The position numbers were made by a program, and so were the translations under genes. The notes below the pieces were generated by a model that saw nothing but the letters and a program-made list of their open reading frames with translations, did not search any database and was not told the origin of the DNA. From contig CAJTBO010000005.1 of assembly GCA_910573755.1 (NCBI GenBank), forward strand, positions 1 through 64,000: DNA of 64,000 nt. Reading direction: 5' to 3'. This DNA is from Lachnospiraceae bacterium. GTDB lineage: Bacteria; Bacillota; Clostridia; Lachnospirales; Lachnospiraceae. Below are positions 31,914 to 41,536 of the stretch, piece by piece; the stretch's first letter is position 1, and each line of letters starts with the position of its first letter.

Positions 31914-33512
31914 ATGTCATTATTCAGTGGATTATACGTTGGAACAACGGCGCTTCGTGTCGCTTCCGACGCTTTAAATACAACAGCACACAACTTATCT
32001 AATGCGGATACTCTGGGCTATACAAGGCAGCAGGTATCACAATCTTCACGGCACTATAATATTCTTGCGGACGCAACGGTGAGCACATCAGCCAAAGAAA
32101 TCGGTATGGGTGTCCGTTACGCGGAAACAAGACAGGTCAGAGATGTTTTCCTTGATCAGGTATATAGAAGGGAATCCGGCAGGAGCGCTTATTATGAAGT
32201 ATCCTATGAAGCGTTGGTCCATGTGCAGAATCTGCTTGGCGAGAGCGGGGAAAGAAACTTTTCAGAAGCGATCTCCGATTACTGGGAGACCATACAGGAA
32301 CTGGCACTCGATCCCAGCAGCGCTGTAACGCAGGGGCTCTTCGTGTCCAAAGCGCAGACATTGATCGAACGAGCGACGAATGTCTATAAGAGTCTGGTGG
32401 ATTATCAGAATAACCTGAATAACGAAGTGGAAAAGCATGTGAAGAAGCTGAACGATTACGCAAAGCGCGTCGTAGAGCTGAACAGGGAGATCGCCAAGAT
32501 AGAGGGGGGCGGTGTGGAGCACCCCAATGATCTGAGGGATGCGAGAAACTATATTCTGGATCAGATGGCGGAGCTGTGTAATATCTCCTATTCGGAGGAT
32601 GCTAACGGCTATGTATCGATTCAGATAGAAGGCGTTGATTTTGTAAAGGGCAATATTCATTATGAGATGATGATGAGCGAGAATGAATACGGATATTCTA
32701 TCCCGTTCTGGCCCCATATTATAGAGAGCACCGTAAATGCGGACGGAGAACGGGTATATTCTCCGGAGGAAGTGGCAAAGGGCCAGGTGTTTAATCTGGA
32801 GAGAGAGATCTCCAGCGCCGCCAATACGGATATAGGCAAACTAAAAGGCATTCTGCTTGCAAGAGGAGACCATCCTGCAGACTGCAGCGAGATGACGGAT
32901 GCGGAAGAATATGATAAGAAGATAGCCCCGTCCATTATCATGAATGTGGAGGCGGAGTTTGACAGACTGATCAACGGCATTGTGACAACAGTGAATAAGA
33001 TACTGGGGGATGCCGGATATACAGACGGTACGGATGCTACGGATAATCTGCTGTTTGTACGGATCAATACGGAGGGAATGAATGCTGCGGAAGGCTGGCA
33101 TATCGGCAATATAGCGGTAAACAGTAAATTCCTGCAGGAGCCGGCGCTTCTGAATTTCGTGAAGCCTGATGATGAGGTGGATCAGGAGACGGCGGATAAA
33201 TTGAAGGAAGCTTTTGAAAAAGAGATTTATACGCTGAATCCCAATTCGGAGAAGCGAACCAATTTTGCCAATTTTTACAACGATCTGGTATTTCAGGTGG
33301 CTAATACCGGCGAAGTAAATAAGCTGCTTTATGAATATCAGCTTGATACACAGGAGGAAACAAGCTTCGCAAGAGAACAGGTACTCGGCGTTTCCTCAGA
33401 CGAAGAATTACAGTTTATGATCAGGTTCCAGAATGCCTATAACGTGGCAAGCCGGTACATCTCGACGCTGAACAGTATGCTGGAGAGTATGCTGAATCAG
33501 TTCGGAGCATAA
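31914..33512 (+). CDS. flgK: Flagellar hook-associated protein 1 (FlgK)
   Basis: A 532-residue secreted protein that joins hook and filament. The rod/hook N-terminal motif is clear (LYVGTTALRVASDALNTTAH, NLSNADTLGYTRQQV), and the C-terminal helix shows RFQNAYNVASRYISTLNSML. The middle is variable. It lacks a signal peptide, as expected for the flagellar export route. A second, longer FlgK paralogue follows 51 bases later. Confidence 0.92.
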   Translation: MSLFSGLYVGTTALRVASDALNTTAHNLSNADTLGYTRQQVSQSSRHYNILADATVSTSAKEIGMGVRYAETRQVRDVFLDQVYRRESGRSAYYEVSYEALVHVQNLLGESGERNFSEAISDYWETIQELALDPSSAVTQGLFVSKAQTLIERATNVYKSLVDYQNNLNNEVEKHVKKLNDYAKRVVELNREIAKIEGGGVEHPNDLRDARNYILDQMAELCNISYSEDANGYVSIQIEGVDFVKGNIHYEMMMSENEYGYSIPFWPHIIESTVNADGERVYSPEEVAKGQVFNLEREISSAANTDIGKLKGILLARGDHPADCSEMTDAEEYDKKIAPSIIMNVEAEFDRLINGIVTTVNKILGDAGYTDGTDATDNLLFVRINTEGMNAAEGWHIGNIAVNSKFLQEPALLNFVKPDDEVDQETADKLKEAFEKEIYTLNPNSEKRTNFANFYNDLVFQVANTGEVNKLLYEYQLDTQEETSFAREQVLGVSSDEELQFMIRFQNAYNVASRYISTLNSMLESMLNQFGA

Positions 33513-33563
33513 TATTTAGACACAACCACAGAAGATTCTGCGGAACTGGAATAGGAGAGAAAG

Positions 33564-35519
33564 ATGGCATCAACTTTTGCAGGGCTTATGATAGCAGGCT
33601 CAGGACTCAGAGCGGCGAACGCAGCAATAAATACGTCGGCAAACAATGTATCCAACGCGGATACGACTGGCTACAGCCGGCAGAAAGTCGTACAGGAAGC
33701 AGCAGATCCCTTGCGTGTTTTCGCAAGTTACGGCTGCGCCGGAGCCGGCGTAAAGACGCTGGCGATCGAGAGGATCAGGGACGAATTTTATGATATAAAA
33801 TACCGTGAGAATGAAACAAGTTACGGGGAATACAGCACAAAGAATTATTATATGCAGCTGATCCAGAAATATTTTGACGATGATGAGGTGACGGGTTTTG
33901 TCACTATATTTAAAAATATGCAGGCATGCGGGACGCAGGAAGTCCTGAAGAACCCGGGAGATGCGACTTCAAAGACAAACTTTATCGGGACGGTGGAGAA
34001 GCTTGTGGAATACTTCAATACGTCGGCTAAAAATCTGGAGAAGCTTCAGAAAGATGTCAATGACGAAGTTAAAGTGCGGGTGGAGAAGATCAATGCCATA
34101 TCAAAGGAGATCCAGACACTGAACAAACAGATCAATGTCATTGAACTTTCCGGCAGCAAAGCCAATGAACTGCGTGACAAAAGGGATCTGCTCGTAGATC
34201 AGCTGTCCGAGATCGTAGATGTGGAGGTATCGGAATCGCCGATCTATGATTCAAATGATCCGGACAGGGAAACCGGAGGACACCGTTATATCGTAAAGAT
34301 TGCCGGAGGCCAGACGCTGGTGGATAATAACGTCAGAAATGAACTGGAATGCCGGGCGAGGGAAGCAAATAACAAGGTCAATCAGAGTGACGTTGCAGGC
34401 TTATACGATATTTACTGGGTGGGCGGCGATATGTTCAATACCGCCAATTCCATGATGGGCGGAGCACTGGCTGGGCTTTTGCAGCTCAGAGACGGTAATA
34501 ACGGAGAGAATTTCTACGGAACGGTGGAAAAAGGCGGGCTTGGAACTACGACGGTGGGCACAGAGGTGCGCCAGACCGTTAAGATCGGCGTGACTGCGGA
34601 ATATCTGAAGGATCTGAATAAATCCAATCTGGCAGAGAGCGGCACGGTCAATATCGGAAACAGACTTTACAAATATGACAGCTGGTCTTTTGAAAGAGAT
34701 GAGAACGGAAACTGCAGCTATACGCTGACGCTGGCGAAGGATGAGCAGATTGACATTAATATAGACGGCAAGTTTGCATCTGTGGGAGACAGTATTGATT
34801 ATCAGGGCGTTCCCTACTACATGGAGCAGATGAACGAATGGCTGAGGCTCTTTTCCCAGGCGATAAATTCCATTCTGGAAAACGGCTATACGGACGACGG
34901 GAAGCCGGGCTGCCCGATGTTCACATCGGATTATCCGGACAGCACGGAGGGGCTGTTTAACAGCGAATATACTTACGTGGATGGAGGCGGCAATACGCAG
35001 ACATCAAACAGCAGGGATTTGTTTTCCGGAAATATCGATCCGACTAAAAAATATGTGGTATCCTGTCAGGATGACAGCTATCTGCGGATGACGGCGAAAA
35101 ACTTTGCGATATTGGATGCACTCAAAAAGAACCCGGAATTGCTGGGGGTTAAGGGAGATATAGCTCCGGACGGCGAATCGGCTTCGGACGGTGAATCCCA
35201 GTATGCCAATATGAAGCTGGTTCTCGATACGATGGCCGATGAGAAGAAACTCAGTTTCCGCGGGGCGAGTGCGGGAGAATTTCTGACCTGTGTGCTGGGG
35301 GATATTACGCTGGCGGCGGGAAGCGCGCAGACTTTTGAGGAAAATCATGCAGGCCTGCAGACAATGCTGAATAACCAGAGGCTTTCAATCTCCGGCGTGG
35401 ACGAAGACGAGGAAGCGCTTGCCGTAGTGCATCTGCAGGACAGCTATACGCTTGCATGTAAGATGATATCCACTTTTTCGGAGATTTATGACAGGCTGAT
35501 TCTGGAAACCGGAGTATGA
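33564..35519 (+). CDS. Second FlgK-like hook-associated protein
   Basis: A 651-residue paralogue of FlgK: N-terminus LMIAGSGLRAANAAINTSAN, NVSNADTTGYSRQKV; C-terminus VVHLQDSYTLACKMISTFSE. The middle (about residues 230-560) is longer and different from the first copy, with a DUF1217-like or variable surface domain. Tandem flgK genes are known in motile Lachnospiraceae. It could form a second junction ring or replace FlgK under some conditions. Good GGAGAG site before the ATG; it lies between flgK and flgL. Confidence 0.88.
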   Translation: MASTFAGLMIAGSGLRAANAAINTSANNVSNADTTGYSRQKVVQEAADPLRVFASYGCAGAGVKTLAIERIRDEFYDIKYRENETSYGEYSTKNYYMQLIQKYFDDDEVTGFVTIFKNMQACGTQEVLKNPGDATSKTNFIGTVEKLVEYFNTSAKNLEKLQKDVNDEVKVRVEKINAISKEIQTLNKQINVIELSGSKANELRDKRDLLVDQLSEIVDVEVSESPIYDSNDPDRETGGHRYIVKIAGGQTLVDNNVRNELECRAREANNKVNQSDVAGLYDIYWVGGDMFNTANSMMGGALAGLLQLRDGNNGENFYGTVEKGGLGTTTVGTEVRQTVKIGVTAEYLKDLNKSNLAESGTVNIGNRLYKYDSWSFERDENGNCSYTLTLAKDEQIDINIDGKFASVGDSIDYQGVPYYMEQMNEWLRLFSQAINSILENGYTDDGKPGCPMFTSDYPDSTEGLFNSEYTYVDGGGNTQTSNSRDLFSGNIDPTKKYVVSCQDDSYLRMTAKNFAILDALKKNPELLGVKGDIAPDGESASDGESQYANMKLVLDTMADEKKLSFRGASAGEFLTCVLGDITLAAGSAQTFEENHAGLQTMLNNQRLSISGVDEDEEALAVVHLQDSYTLACKMISTFSEIYDRLILETGV

Positions 35520-35555
35520 TGAAACACTTATCACAGAAAGGTAAAAGGTATTTAG

Positions 35556-37229
35556 ATGCGGATCACAAATAAAATTATACAGAATAATTCACTTTCCAAC
35601 ATCAATCTGGCAAAGGTGGCAGAGGATAACAAGGCAAGTCAGGTTTCTTCCGGAAAGAAGATCGTGCGGCCATCGGATGACCCGATCGTGGCGATCAGAT
35701 CGCTGCGCCTTCGCAGCAGCGTGGTGGAACTCACCCAGTACTATACCCGTAATGCCAAAGATGCGGAGGCATGGATGAAGACGACGGATGACGCGCTGCA
35801 ACAGGTGGCGGATGTTATTACGGATATGATCAAGCAGTATGATAAAGGTGCAAACGAGTATCTGACCAGCAGTGACAGAAATATTATCTTAGAGCAGTTA
35901 AAGGCGCTGCAGGGCGAAGTGTATGCAACCGGGGATGCAGATTATGCGGGGCGTTATATCTTTACGGGTTACCGCACGGAAAGTTCCCTGATGTTTAAGG
36001 AAGATACGGATAAGGTCTATCAGATTACGGAACAGTTTACGGCTTCGGATCTGAAGACGAATATGTATGTGAATACAAGCTATCAGGATGCCGCAGGGAA
36101 CTGGCATGATCTGGCAAATCTGCAGGAAGGGACACAGACGGATTATGCGGATGTCGAAGAAAAGCTGATTGATAAGTCGGAATATCATCGCCTCAGGCTG
36201 TCTTATAAAGACTGCGAAGAGGGAGTGATACCGGCGCTCGAATATATGGATAAGAACGGAAAGACCGTAAGGATCGACAAAAACGGAAAGACGGAGGACG
36301 GAGTTGCCGTAGCCGGTGCAGGTGGTATTAGAGAAGCGAAATCCACTGATGTGCCGAGCCCTTATATGAATGTAGGGGATGATGATGTGATTTATCTTTC
36401 GGATACGGGGGAACTTTTGCTTGGGAAGAATGTTTATAAAGAACTTTCCGGCCTGGTGGATGATCCTCTGACCAACAGCGCAAATGAGGGTGAGATCAGG
36501 GTGACCTATCAGAAATCCGACTTTAAAGAGGGAGATCTGAAGCCGGAACACTATTTCTACTGTGTGGCGTCGGGGGATGACGGAAAACTCGGCATTACAC
36601 CCGATAATCCAAAGCCGGCGGCAGGATCGCCGGAGGCTGCCGAGGCGGCGGACAATATCGTATATAACCCGACGTATCTGACGAATAATGCGGCGCGTCA
36701 GGTGATAGAATATGATGTGGGATATAACCAGCGCATACAGGTTAATACGATAGCGGAGGAAGCCTTCAATCCTTCCGTTACGAGGGAAGTGGACGATATG
36801 ATACAGGCGTTGGAGCGGCTTCAGAAGATCGAGGGCATAACAACGACGCTGAAAGGTATGCTGGATAAAGAAAGCGATCCGGCGAAGCAGAAGGTGATTC
36901 AGGATCAGTTGGATGCGGCAAATAAGGCTTTCACCTACGAAAAGGAAGTGGTGCAGAAGAAGTTTTCCAGCGGGCTCACCGTGATGCAGGGCTTTTTGAA
37001 TGAGGTAAACGTGGCAGTGACAGGCTGCGGCGCAAGGGGCAGCAGGCTGGATCTTGTGAGCAACAGGCTTTCTTCCCAGAAATCGACATTTGAGATACTG
37101 AAATCCGAAAATGAGGATGTGGATCTTTCGGAGGCGGTAGTTCAGCTTACCAGTGCGGAAAATACTTATGAAGCGGCGCTGAAGGCGACAGGAAAGGTTA
37201 TGCAGGTAAATCTGATGGATTTCATTTAA
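35556..37229 (+). CDS. flgL: Flagellar hook-associated protein 3 (FlgL), unusually long
   Basis: A 557-residue protein. The flagellin-like N-terminus (MRITNKIIQNNSLSNINLAK, SSGKKIVRPSDDPIVAIRSL) and C-terminus (LDLVSNRLSSQKSTFEILKS, VVQLTSAENTYEAALKATG) identify FlgL, the last junction protein below the filament. Usual FlgL proteins are about 300 residues; here an insert of about 250 residues sits in the middle (about 170-400) and probably forms a surface-exposed domain. It follows the two flgK genes and precedes fliW. Confidence 0.9.
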   Translation: MRITNKIIQNNSLSNINLAKVAEDNKASQVSSGKKIVRPSDDPIVAIRSLRLRSSVVELTQYYTRNAKDAEAWMKTTDDALQQVADVITDMIKQYDKGANEYLTSSDRNIILEQLKALQGEVYATGDADYAGRYIFTGYRTESSLMFKEDTDKVYQITEQFTASDLKTNMYVNTSYQDAAGNWHDLANLQEGTQTDYADVEEKLIDKSEYHRLRLSYKDCEEGVIPALEYMDKNGKTVRIDKNGKTEDGVAVAGAGGIREAKSTDVPSPYMNVGDDDVIYLSDTGELLLGKNVYKELSGLVDDPLTNSANEGEIRVTYQKSDFKEGDLKPEHYFYCVASGDDGKLGITPDNPKPAAGSPEAAEAADNIVYNPTYLTNNAARQVIEYDVGYNQRIQVNTIAEEAFNPSVTREVDDMIQALERLQKIEGITTTLKGMLDKESDPAKQKVIQDQLDAANKAFTYEKEVVQKKFSSGLTVMQGFLNEVNVAVTGCGARGSRLDLVSNRLSSQKSTFEILKSENEDVDLSEAVVQLTSAENTYEAALKATGKVMQVNLMDFI

Positions 37230-37249
37230 ATACGGCAAAGGAGAGGGCT

Positions 37250-37714
37250 ATGGTGATAAAAACCAAAGTATTCGGGGAGATTGAGATCGATGATTCGAAG
37301 GTCATCACGTTCGAGAGCGGTATTATCGGATTCCCGGATCTGAAAAAGTTTACATTGCTCTATGATGCGGAAAAGACGGGAGGCATAAAGTGGCTGCAGT
37401 CTTTAGATGAACCTGCATTTGCCATGCCGGTCATGGACCCGCTTTATGTAAAAGAAACTTATAATCCGGTGGTGGAAGATGAACTGTTAAAACCTTTGGG
37501 CAATCTTAATCCGGATGAGATATTGGTGCTTGTGACAGTGACAGTGCCGAAGGAGCTGACGCAGATGAGTGTCAATCTGCAGGCGCCGATTATAGTTAAT
37601 GCAGAGAATAAAACGGGCTGTCAGATTATTGTGGACGGTGAAAAGGATGAATTTCCGGTGAAGTTCATGATCTATGATATTCTGCAGAAAAAGAAAGAAA
37701 GGGCGGGTGAATAG
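37250..37714 (+). CDS. fliW: Flagellar assembly factor FliW
   Basis: A 154-residue protein with the FliW pattern (VFGEIEIDDSKVITFESGII, GFPDLKKFTLLYD, NLQAPIIVNAENKTGCQIIV). FliW binds flagellin and CsrA alternately; free FliW inhibits CsrA and so adjusts flagellin translation to export. The csrA gene begins 1 base after its stop codon, as is typical in Firmicutes. Confidence 0.93.
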   Translation: MVIKTKVFGEIEIDDSKVITFESGIIGFPDLKKFTLLYDAEKTGGIKWLQSLDEPAFAMPVMDPLYVKETYNPVVEDELLKPLGNLNPDEILVLVTVTVPKELTQMSVNLQAPIIVNAENKTGCQIIVDGEKDEFPVKFMIYDILQKKKERAGE

Positions 37715-37715
37715 G

Positions 37716-37931
37716 ATGCTGGCATTATCCAGAAAGAAAAACGAAGCCCTTGTCATTAACAATGATATTGAGATCACTGTCCTTGATATCAGGGGCGATC
37801 AGGTGAAGATCGGCATTTCGGCACCGAAAGAAGTACCTGTATACAGAAAAGAGGTATATCTCCAGATTCAGGAAGCCAACAAGGAAGCGATGAACGCAGA
37901 TAATCTGGAGGCGCTGAAAGATTTGTTTTAG
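37716..37931 (+). CDS. csrA: RNA-binding translational regulator CsrA
   Basis: A 71-residue dimeric RNA-binding protein (MLALSRKKNEALVINNDIEI ... GISAPKEVPVYRKEVYLQIQ). The RNA-contacting L4 and R-containing strand near residue 44 (VPVYRKEVY) are present. It represses translation, in this setting mainly of flagellin, and is held in check by FliW. A terminator at 37957-37988 follows, so csrA ends the first late operon. Confidence 0.93.
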   Translation: MLALSRKKNEALVINNDIEITVLDIRGDQVKIGISAPKEVPVYRKEVYLQIQEANKEAMNADNLEALKDLF

Positions 37932-37956
37932 ATGATGATCGGTAAAAGTCAGAAGG

Positions 37957-37988
37957 AGCTGCTTTATACAAAAAAGCGGCTTTTTTTG
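37957..37988 (+). terminator. Terminator after csrA
   Basis: AGCTGCTTT and AAAGCGGCT pair (one G-U) around a short loop, followed by seven T residues. Confidence 0.8.
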
Positions 37989-38009
37989 AGGAAAATTTTA
38001 TGGGCAGAC

Positions 38010-38036
38010 TAAAGATTTCCGTTAATTATCCGATAT
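38010..38036 (+). promoter_or_regulatory. Sigma-D promoter of flaG-fliD-fliS
   Basis: TAAA (38010-38013), 15 bases, TCCGATAT (38029-38036); seven of eight -10 positions match the sigma-D consensus. It begins a second late flagellar transcript. Confidence 0.85.
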
Positions 38037-38081
38037 ACAGGATAAAGAAATCTATCAATATTTCACACGGAGGTGATCAAA

Positions 38082-38540
38082 GTGGCAGCAATAGAACCAT
38101 TAGGAAGTATCATGACAGTGCAGGCGCAGCCCCTGCAGCAGAATGTAACACAGAAAACAGAAACGGTCAGCACGGATGCGAACCCAACAGAAACTCAGGT
38201 AAACAATATTGATCCCACCACAGTATCGGTGGCGGCGGCTACGGATACGTCGGAGAATAACAGTGAGAATACCGACAGCGATCAGAAGGAAAGTATTGAC
38301 TATGCTGAGATGACAAAGCAGCAGAGCGATAAGATCAAAAAAGCCGTAGAGCAGTTTAACAAGAATCTGAGCCACTCTTCAGCAATATTTGGTATCCATG
38401 AAGCGACCAACAGAGTGACGATCAAGATCGTTGACAAAGATACCAAAGAAGTGATCAAGGAGGTTCCGCCGGAGGAAACTCTTGATATGATCGCTAAGGT
38501 ATGGGAGATAGCGGGCATTTTAGTCGATAAGAAATTATAA
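38082..38540 (+). CDS. flaG: FlaG family flagellar protein
   Basis: A 152-residue protein whose C-terminal half has the FlaG pattern (VEQFNKNLSHSSAIFGIHEA, VTIKIVDKDTKEVIKEVPPE, TLDMIAKVWEIAGILVDKK). The N-terminal 70 residues are a low-complexity T/N/Q/S-rich arm. FlaG affects filament length in other bacteria. GTG at 38082 was chosen because GGAGGT lies 8 bases upstream; a GTG three codons earlier is inside that site. Confidence 0.88.
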   Translation: MAAIEPLGSIMTVQAQPLQQNVTQKTETVSTDANPTETQVNNIDPTTVSVAAATDTSENNSENTDSDQKESIDYAEMTKQQSDKIKKAVEQFNKNLSHSSAIFGIHEATNRVTIKIVDKDTKEVIKEVPPEETLDMIAKVWEIAGILVDKKL

Positions 38541-38570
38541 AAGCAGAACTCAAGCGGAGGTAGAACTACT

Positions 38571-40466
38571 ATGACTATCAGAATTACCGGTATGAATTCC
38601 GGTCTCGATACGGAAGCCATTATCAGCGAACTGGCGAGCGCCCGTTCCATAAAAGTGCAGAAGATTGAGAAAAATCAGACAAAACTGAGTTGGAAAATTG
38701 ACGCATGGAAAGAATTGAATACAAAGATCTATTCCCTGTATTCGGATGTAATCAGCGATATGCGTTATGACTATGCATACGCCAAGAAAACGACCAAAGT
38801 TTCCAACGCTGATGCGGTTACCGTGATGACGGCCGGTGATGCGATGAACGGAGTGCAGTCTCTGAAGATAAATCAGATAGCTAAGACAGGTTATCTGACG
38901 GGCGGTAAGCTTGACGCTTCTTCGGGTGACAAGCTGGTTGCCAATATGCCGGGACTCGAATGGCTGAAAGATTCAAGCGAGTCTGTTACATTTAAAGTAA
39001 GATTCAATGGTGAGGATAAACATATCACATTGAACGGCTATGATACGTTGAACGGTGTGGCTAAGAAATTTGAGGAAGCAGGCCTCAATGCAAAGTATGA
39101 TGAAGCCTCAAAGCGTTTCTTCATTACTTCCAAAGAAACCGGTAAGGATGCCGATTTTACGATATCCCATGCCGAACTGCGGGAAGTACCGGACCTCAGG
39201 GTACCGGAAGTAAGTGCACCCGGAGAGACGATATCCGAGGAGAAACTTGCGGAGATAGAGAGGGCAAACGCAGAGAGAGACAGGATTATTGCGGCAAATA
39301 ACAAAATTATTGAAGCAAATAAAAATCTGGGGCTGCAGCTGGTGCCGGATGAGGAAAAGATTGAATTCAGCGATTCCCAAGAGGAAATAGATCGCAAAAA
39401 CAAGGCGAATGCCAACAGGCTGGCGATCATTGCGGCGAACAACAAAAAGATAGCCGCGGATACAGACGGGAAAATAAACGCATTTAATGAAAAATCCAAA
39501 GATGATTTCGCTAATACATTAAAATCTCTCGGACTGATGACGGAGAAGATGGCGTCAGAGGGCGGATATAACGTGACATTCACGGAAGAAGAAAAAAAAG
39601 CAGGTAAAGTTGCGGGCAAGATTGACGGCGAGGATGCGGAGATCGAATTAAACGGTGCCATATTTACGTCGAATACGAACAATTTTGAGATAAACGGCCT
39701 GACACTGACAGTCCATAAAGCGACGGACGAAGTGATAACCCTGACCACGGAGCAGGATACCAGCGGCATCTACGACACGATCAAGAACTTCATCAAGAAG
39801 TACAGCGAACTGATCAACGAGATGGATAAACTCTACAATGCGGAGAGCGCTTCCAAGTATGAACCGCTTACGAAAGAAGAGAAAGAGGCGCTGTCCGATA
39901 CGGAAGTGGAAGAGTGGGAGAAGAAGATCAAAGAGTCCCTGCTCAGGCGAGATACGACTTTGTCGAGTGTGTCTTCCGCGTTAAAGACGGTGATGATGCA
40001 GACCCATATACCGGGGAAGGAAGGTTTCAATGACGGAAAGGATATATATCTTTCCGCGTTCGGAATCGAGACACTCGGATATTTCAAGGCGAAAGACAAC
40101 GAAAAGAACGCCTACCATATCAACGGTGATCCGGATGATACGGATGTCAAGAATTATGAGGATAAACTGAAAAAAGCTATTGCCACAGATCCGGATACTG
40201 TGGTAGAATTCTTTAAAGAGTTGGCAACTAATATGTATAATACTCTGGAAGAAAAAATGGAAAAGACTGATTACAGCAGTCGTTATACTGTATACAATGA
40301 TATACAGATGGCTTCCGAACTGAAAGAGTATGACAGCAAAATTGCCACAGAACAGAAAAAATTAAATGACTACATAGACAGATGGTATGAGAAGTTCTCC
40401 CAGATGGAAGTGGCATTAGGCAAGCTGAATTCCAAAGAGAGTTCCATTTCCAGCCTGTTCGGCTGA
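38571..40466 (+). CDS. fliD: Flagellar filament cap protein FliD
   Basis: A 631-residue protein. The N-terminal FliD domain (MTIRITGMNSGLDTEAIISE, VQSLKINQIAKTGYLTGGKL) and the C-terminal domain (IYDTIKNFIKKYSELINEMD, FGIETLGYFK ... LNDYIDRWYEKFSQMEVALG) are clear. A charged asparagine-rich helical insert lies at about 215-310. FliD forms the cap that folds flagellin at the filament tip. It is followed by its usual chaperone gene neighbour fliS. Confidence 0.92.
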   Translation: MTIRITGMNSGLDTEAIISELASARSIKVQKIEKNQTKLSWKIDAWKELNTKIYSLYSDVISDMRYDYAYAKKTTKVSNADAVTVMTAGDAMNGVQSLKINQIAKTGYLTGGKLDASSGDKLVANMPGLEWLKDSSESVTFKVRFNGEDKHITLNGYDTLNGVAKKFEEAGLNAKYDEASKRFFITSKETGKDADFTISHAELREVPDLRVPEVSAPGETISEEKLAEIERANAERDRIIAANNKIIEANKNLGLQLVPDEEKIEFSDSQEEIDRKNKANANRLAIIAANNKKIAADTDGKINAFNEKSKDDFANTLKSLGLMTEKMASEGGYNVTFTEEEKKAGKVAGKIDGEDAEIELNGAIFTSNTNNFEINGLTLTVHKATDEVITLTTEQDTSGIYDTIKNFIKKYSELINEMDKLYNAESASKYEPLTKEEKEALSDTEVEEWEKKIKESLLRRDTTLSSVSSALKTVMMQTHIPGKEGFNDGKDIYLSAFGIETLGYFKAKDNEKNAYHINGDPDDTDVKNYEDKLKKAIATDPDTVVEFFKELATNMYNTLEEKMEKTDYSSRYTVYNDIQMASELKEYDSKIATEQKKLNDYIDRWYEKFSQMEVALGKLNSKESSISSLFG

Positions 40467-40527
40467 TCTGTCGGCGTAAGCTTTTCGGGTTTTAAATACG
40501 CTTGATCTAAGTGGAGGAAAAAAGAAA

Positions 40528-40914
40528 TTGAGATCTATGAACCAGTACGCACAGTACAATAACAGCAAGGTCTTGACAGCTTCACCGGCGGAACTGACAT
40601 TGATGCTTTATGACGGGGCGATTAAGTTCAATAATATCGCCATTATGGCAATAGAAAAAAAGGATATTGAAAAAGCCCACAATAATATTGTCAAAGTGGA
40701 AAAGATCATCAATGAGTTTCGCGCAACACTGGATTCCAAGTATGAGGTATCCAAGGATTTTGACAGAGTATATGTATACATGTTGGAAAGGCTTCTGGAA
40801 GGAAATGTAAAAAAGGATCCGGCTATTTTGGAGGAGGTTAATACACATCTCCGGAGTATGCGGGATACCTGGAAACAGGTGATGGAAGCGAATAAACCCT
40901 CAAAACAGTCATAA
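40528..40914 (+). CDS. fliS: Flagellin export chaperone FliS
   Basis: A 128-residue helical chaperone (NQYAQYNNSKVLTASPAELT, LMLYDGAIKFNNIAIMAIEK) that binds the C-terminus of flagellin and prevents early polymerisation. TTG at 40528 was chosen as the start because GGAGG lies 10 bases upstream; an ATG at 40537 is too far from it. A terminator follows at 40930-40961. Confidence 0.92.
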   Translation: MRSMNQYAQYNNSKVLTASPAELTLMLYDGAIKFNNIAIMAIEKKDIEKAHNNIVKVEKIINEFRATLDSKYEVSKDFDRVYVYMLERLLEGNVKKDPAILEEVNTHLRSMRDTWKQVMEANKPSKQS

Positions 40915-40929
40915 GAATCTGTAATGTTA

Positions 40930-40961
40930 AAATGGCTATGCAAAAGGCATGGCCATTTTTT
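40930..40961 (+). terminator. Terminator after fliS
   Basis: AAAATGGCTATGC and GGCATGGCCATTTT pair around a small loop and end in a T run. Confidence 0.75.
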
Positions 40962-41033
40962 ATAAAGTGGTGTCTGATATGAATGTGCATATATTTTTAT
41001 GAACAGATGTATCGAGAGAAAGGAATAAATCGG

Positions 41034-41504
41034 ATGGATACGTATTTGGATATGCTTAGGGACAGCCTGAAGAAGAAACTGGATATTCTGAACAGGATTA
41101 TGGATTATCAGAAAAAGGAATCTGACATGTTAAAAGGCAGCATGGATATGGAAGCTTTTGATAAGAGCATTAATGATAAGGTGGCTCTTGCGGAGAGTAT
41201 CGATTCGCTGGATGACGGCTTTGAACAGGTTTATGACAGGATTAGGCAGGAAATGATCGGCAATAAGGAAAAGTATGCTGTCCAGATCAAAGAGCTGCAG
41301 GATCTGATTGCGGAGATCAGTGAAAAGAACGTGTTGATTCAGGCAGAGGAGAACCGTATCAGGCTGGAAGTGGATAATTATGCCAAAAGAGAGAGCCTTG
41401 CCCTCAGACAAAGGAGAGATACCGGGAAGGCGGCGCGTAACTATTACAATAACATGAAAAAGCTTAATTATGTGGATTCGCAGTTTATGGATAAAAAGAA
41501 ATAA
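41034..41504 (+). CDS. FlgN/FliT-like flagellar chaperone
   Basis: A 156-residue entirely helical, charged protein (MDTYLDMLRDSLKKKLDILN, IAEISEKNVLIQAEENRIRL), ending YYNNMKKLNYVDSQFMDKKK. The pattern and position after fliS suit a FlgN- or FliT-type export chaperone; it differs from the FlgN at 31379. The start at 41034 fits an AAAGGA site; an in-frame upstream region exists but lacks a site. The client protein is not known, though the FliD-like protein at 43192 is a candidate. Confidence 0.7.
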   Translation: MDTYLDMLRDSLKKKLDILNRIMDYQKKESDMLKGSMDMEAFDKSINDKVALAESIDSLDDGFEQVYDRIRQEMIGNKEKYAVQIKELQDLIAEISEKNVLIQAEENRIRLEVDNYAKRESLALRQRRDTGKAARNYYNNMKKLNYVDSQFMDKKK

Positions 41505-41536
41505 TAAAAGATTCTGAAAAACGCAGAGAGGCTGTT

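Noticed and set aside
35898-37238. Long open frame on the minus strand opposite flgL
   Set aside because: No initiation signal and no family resemblance; the sense gene is clear.
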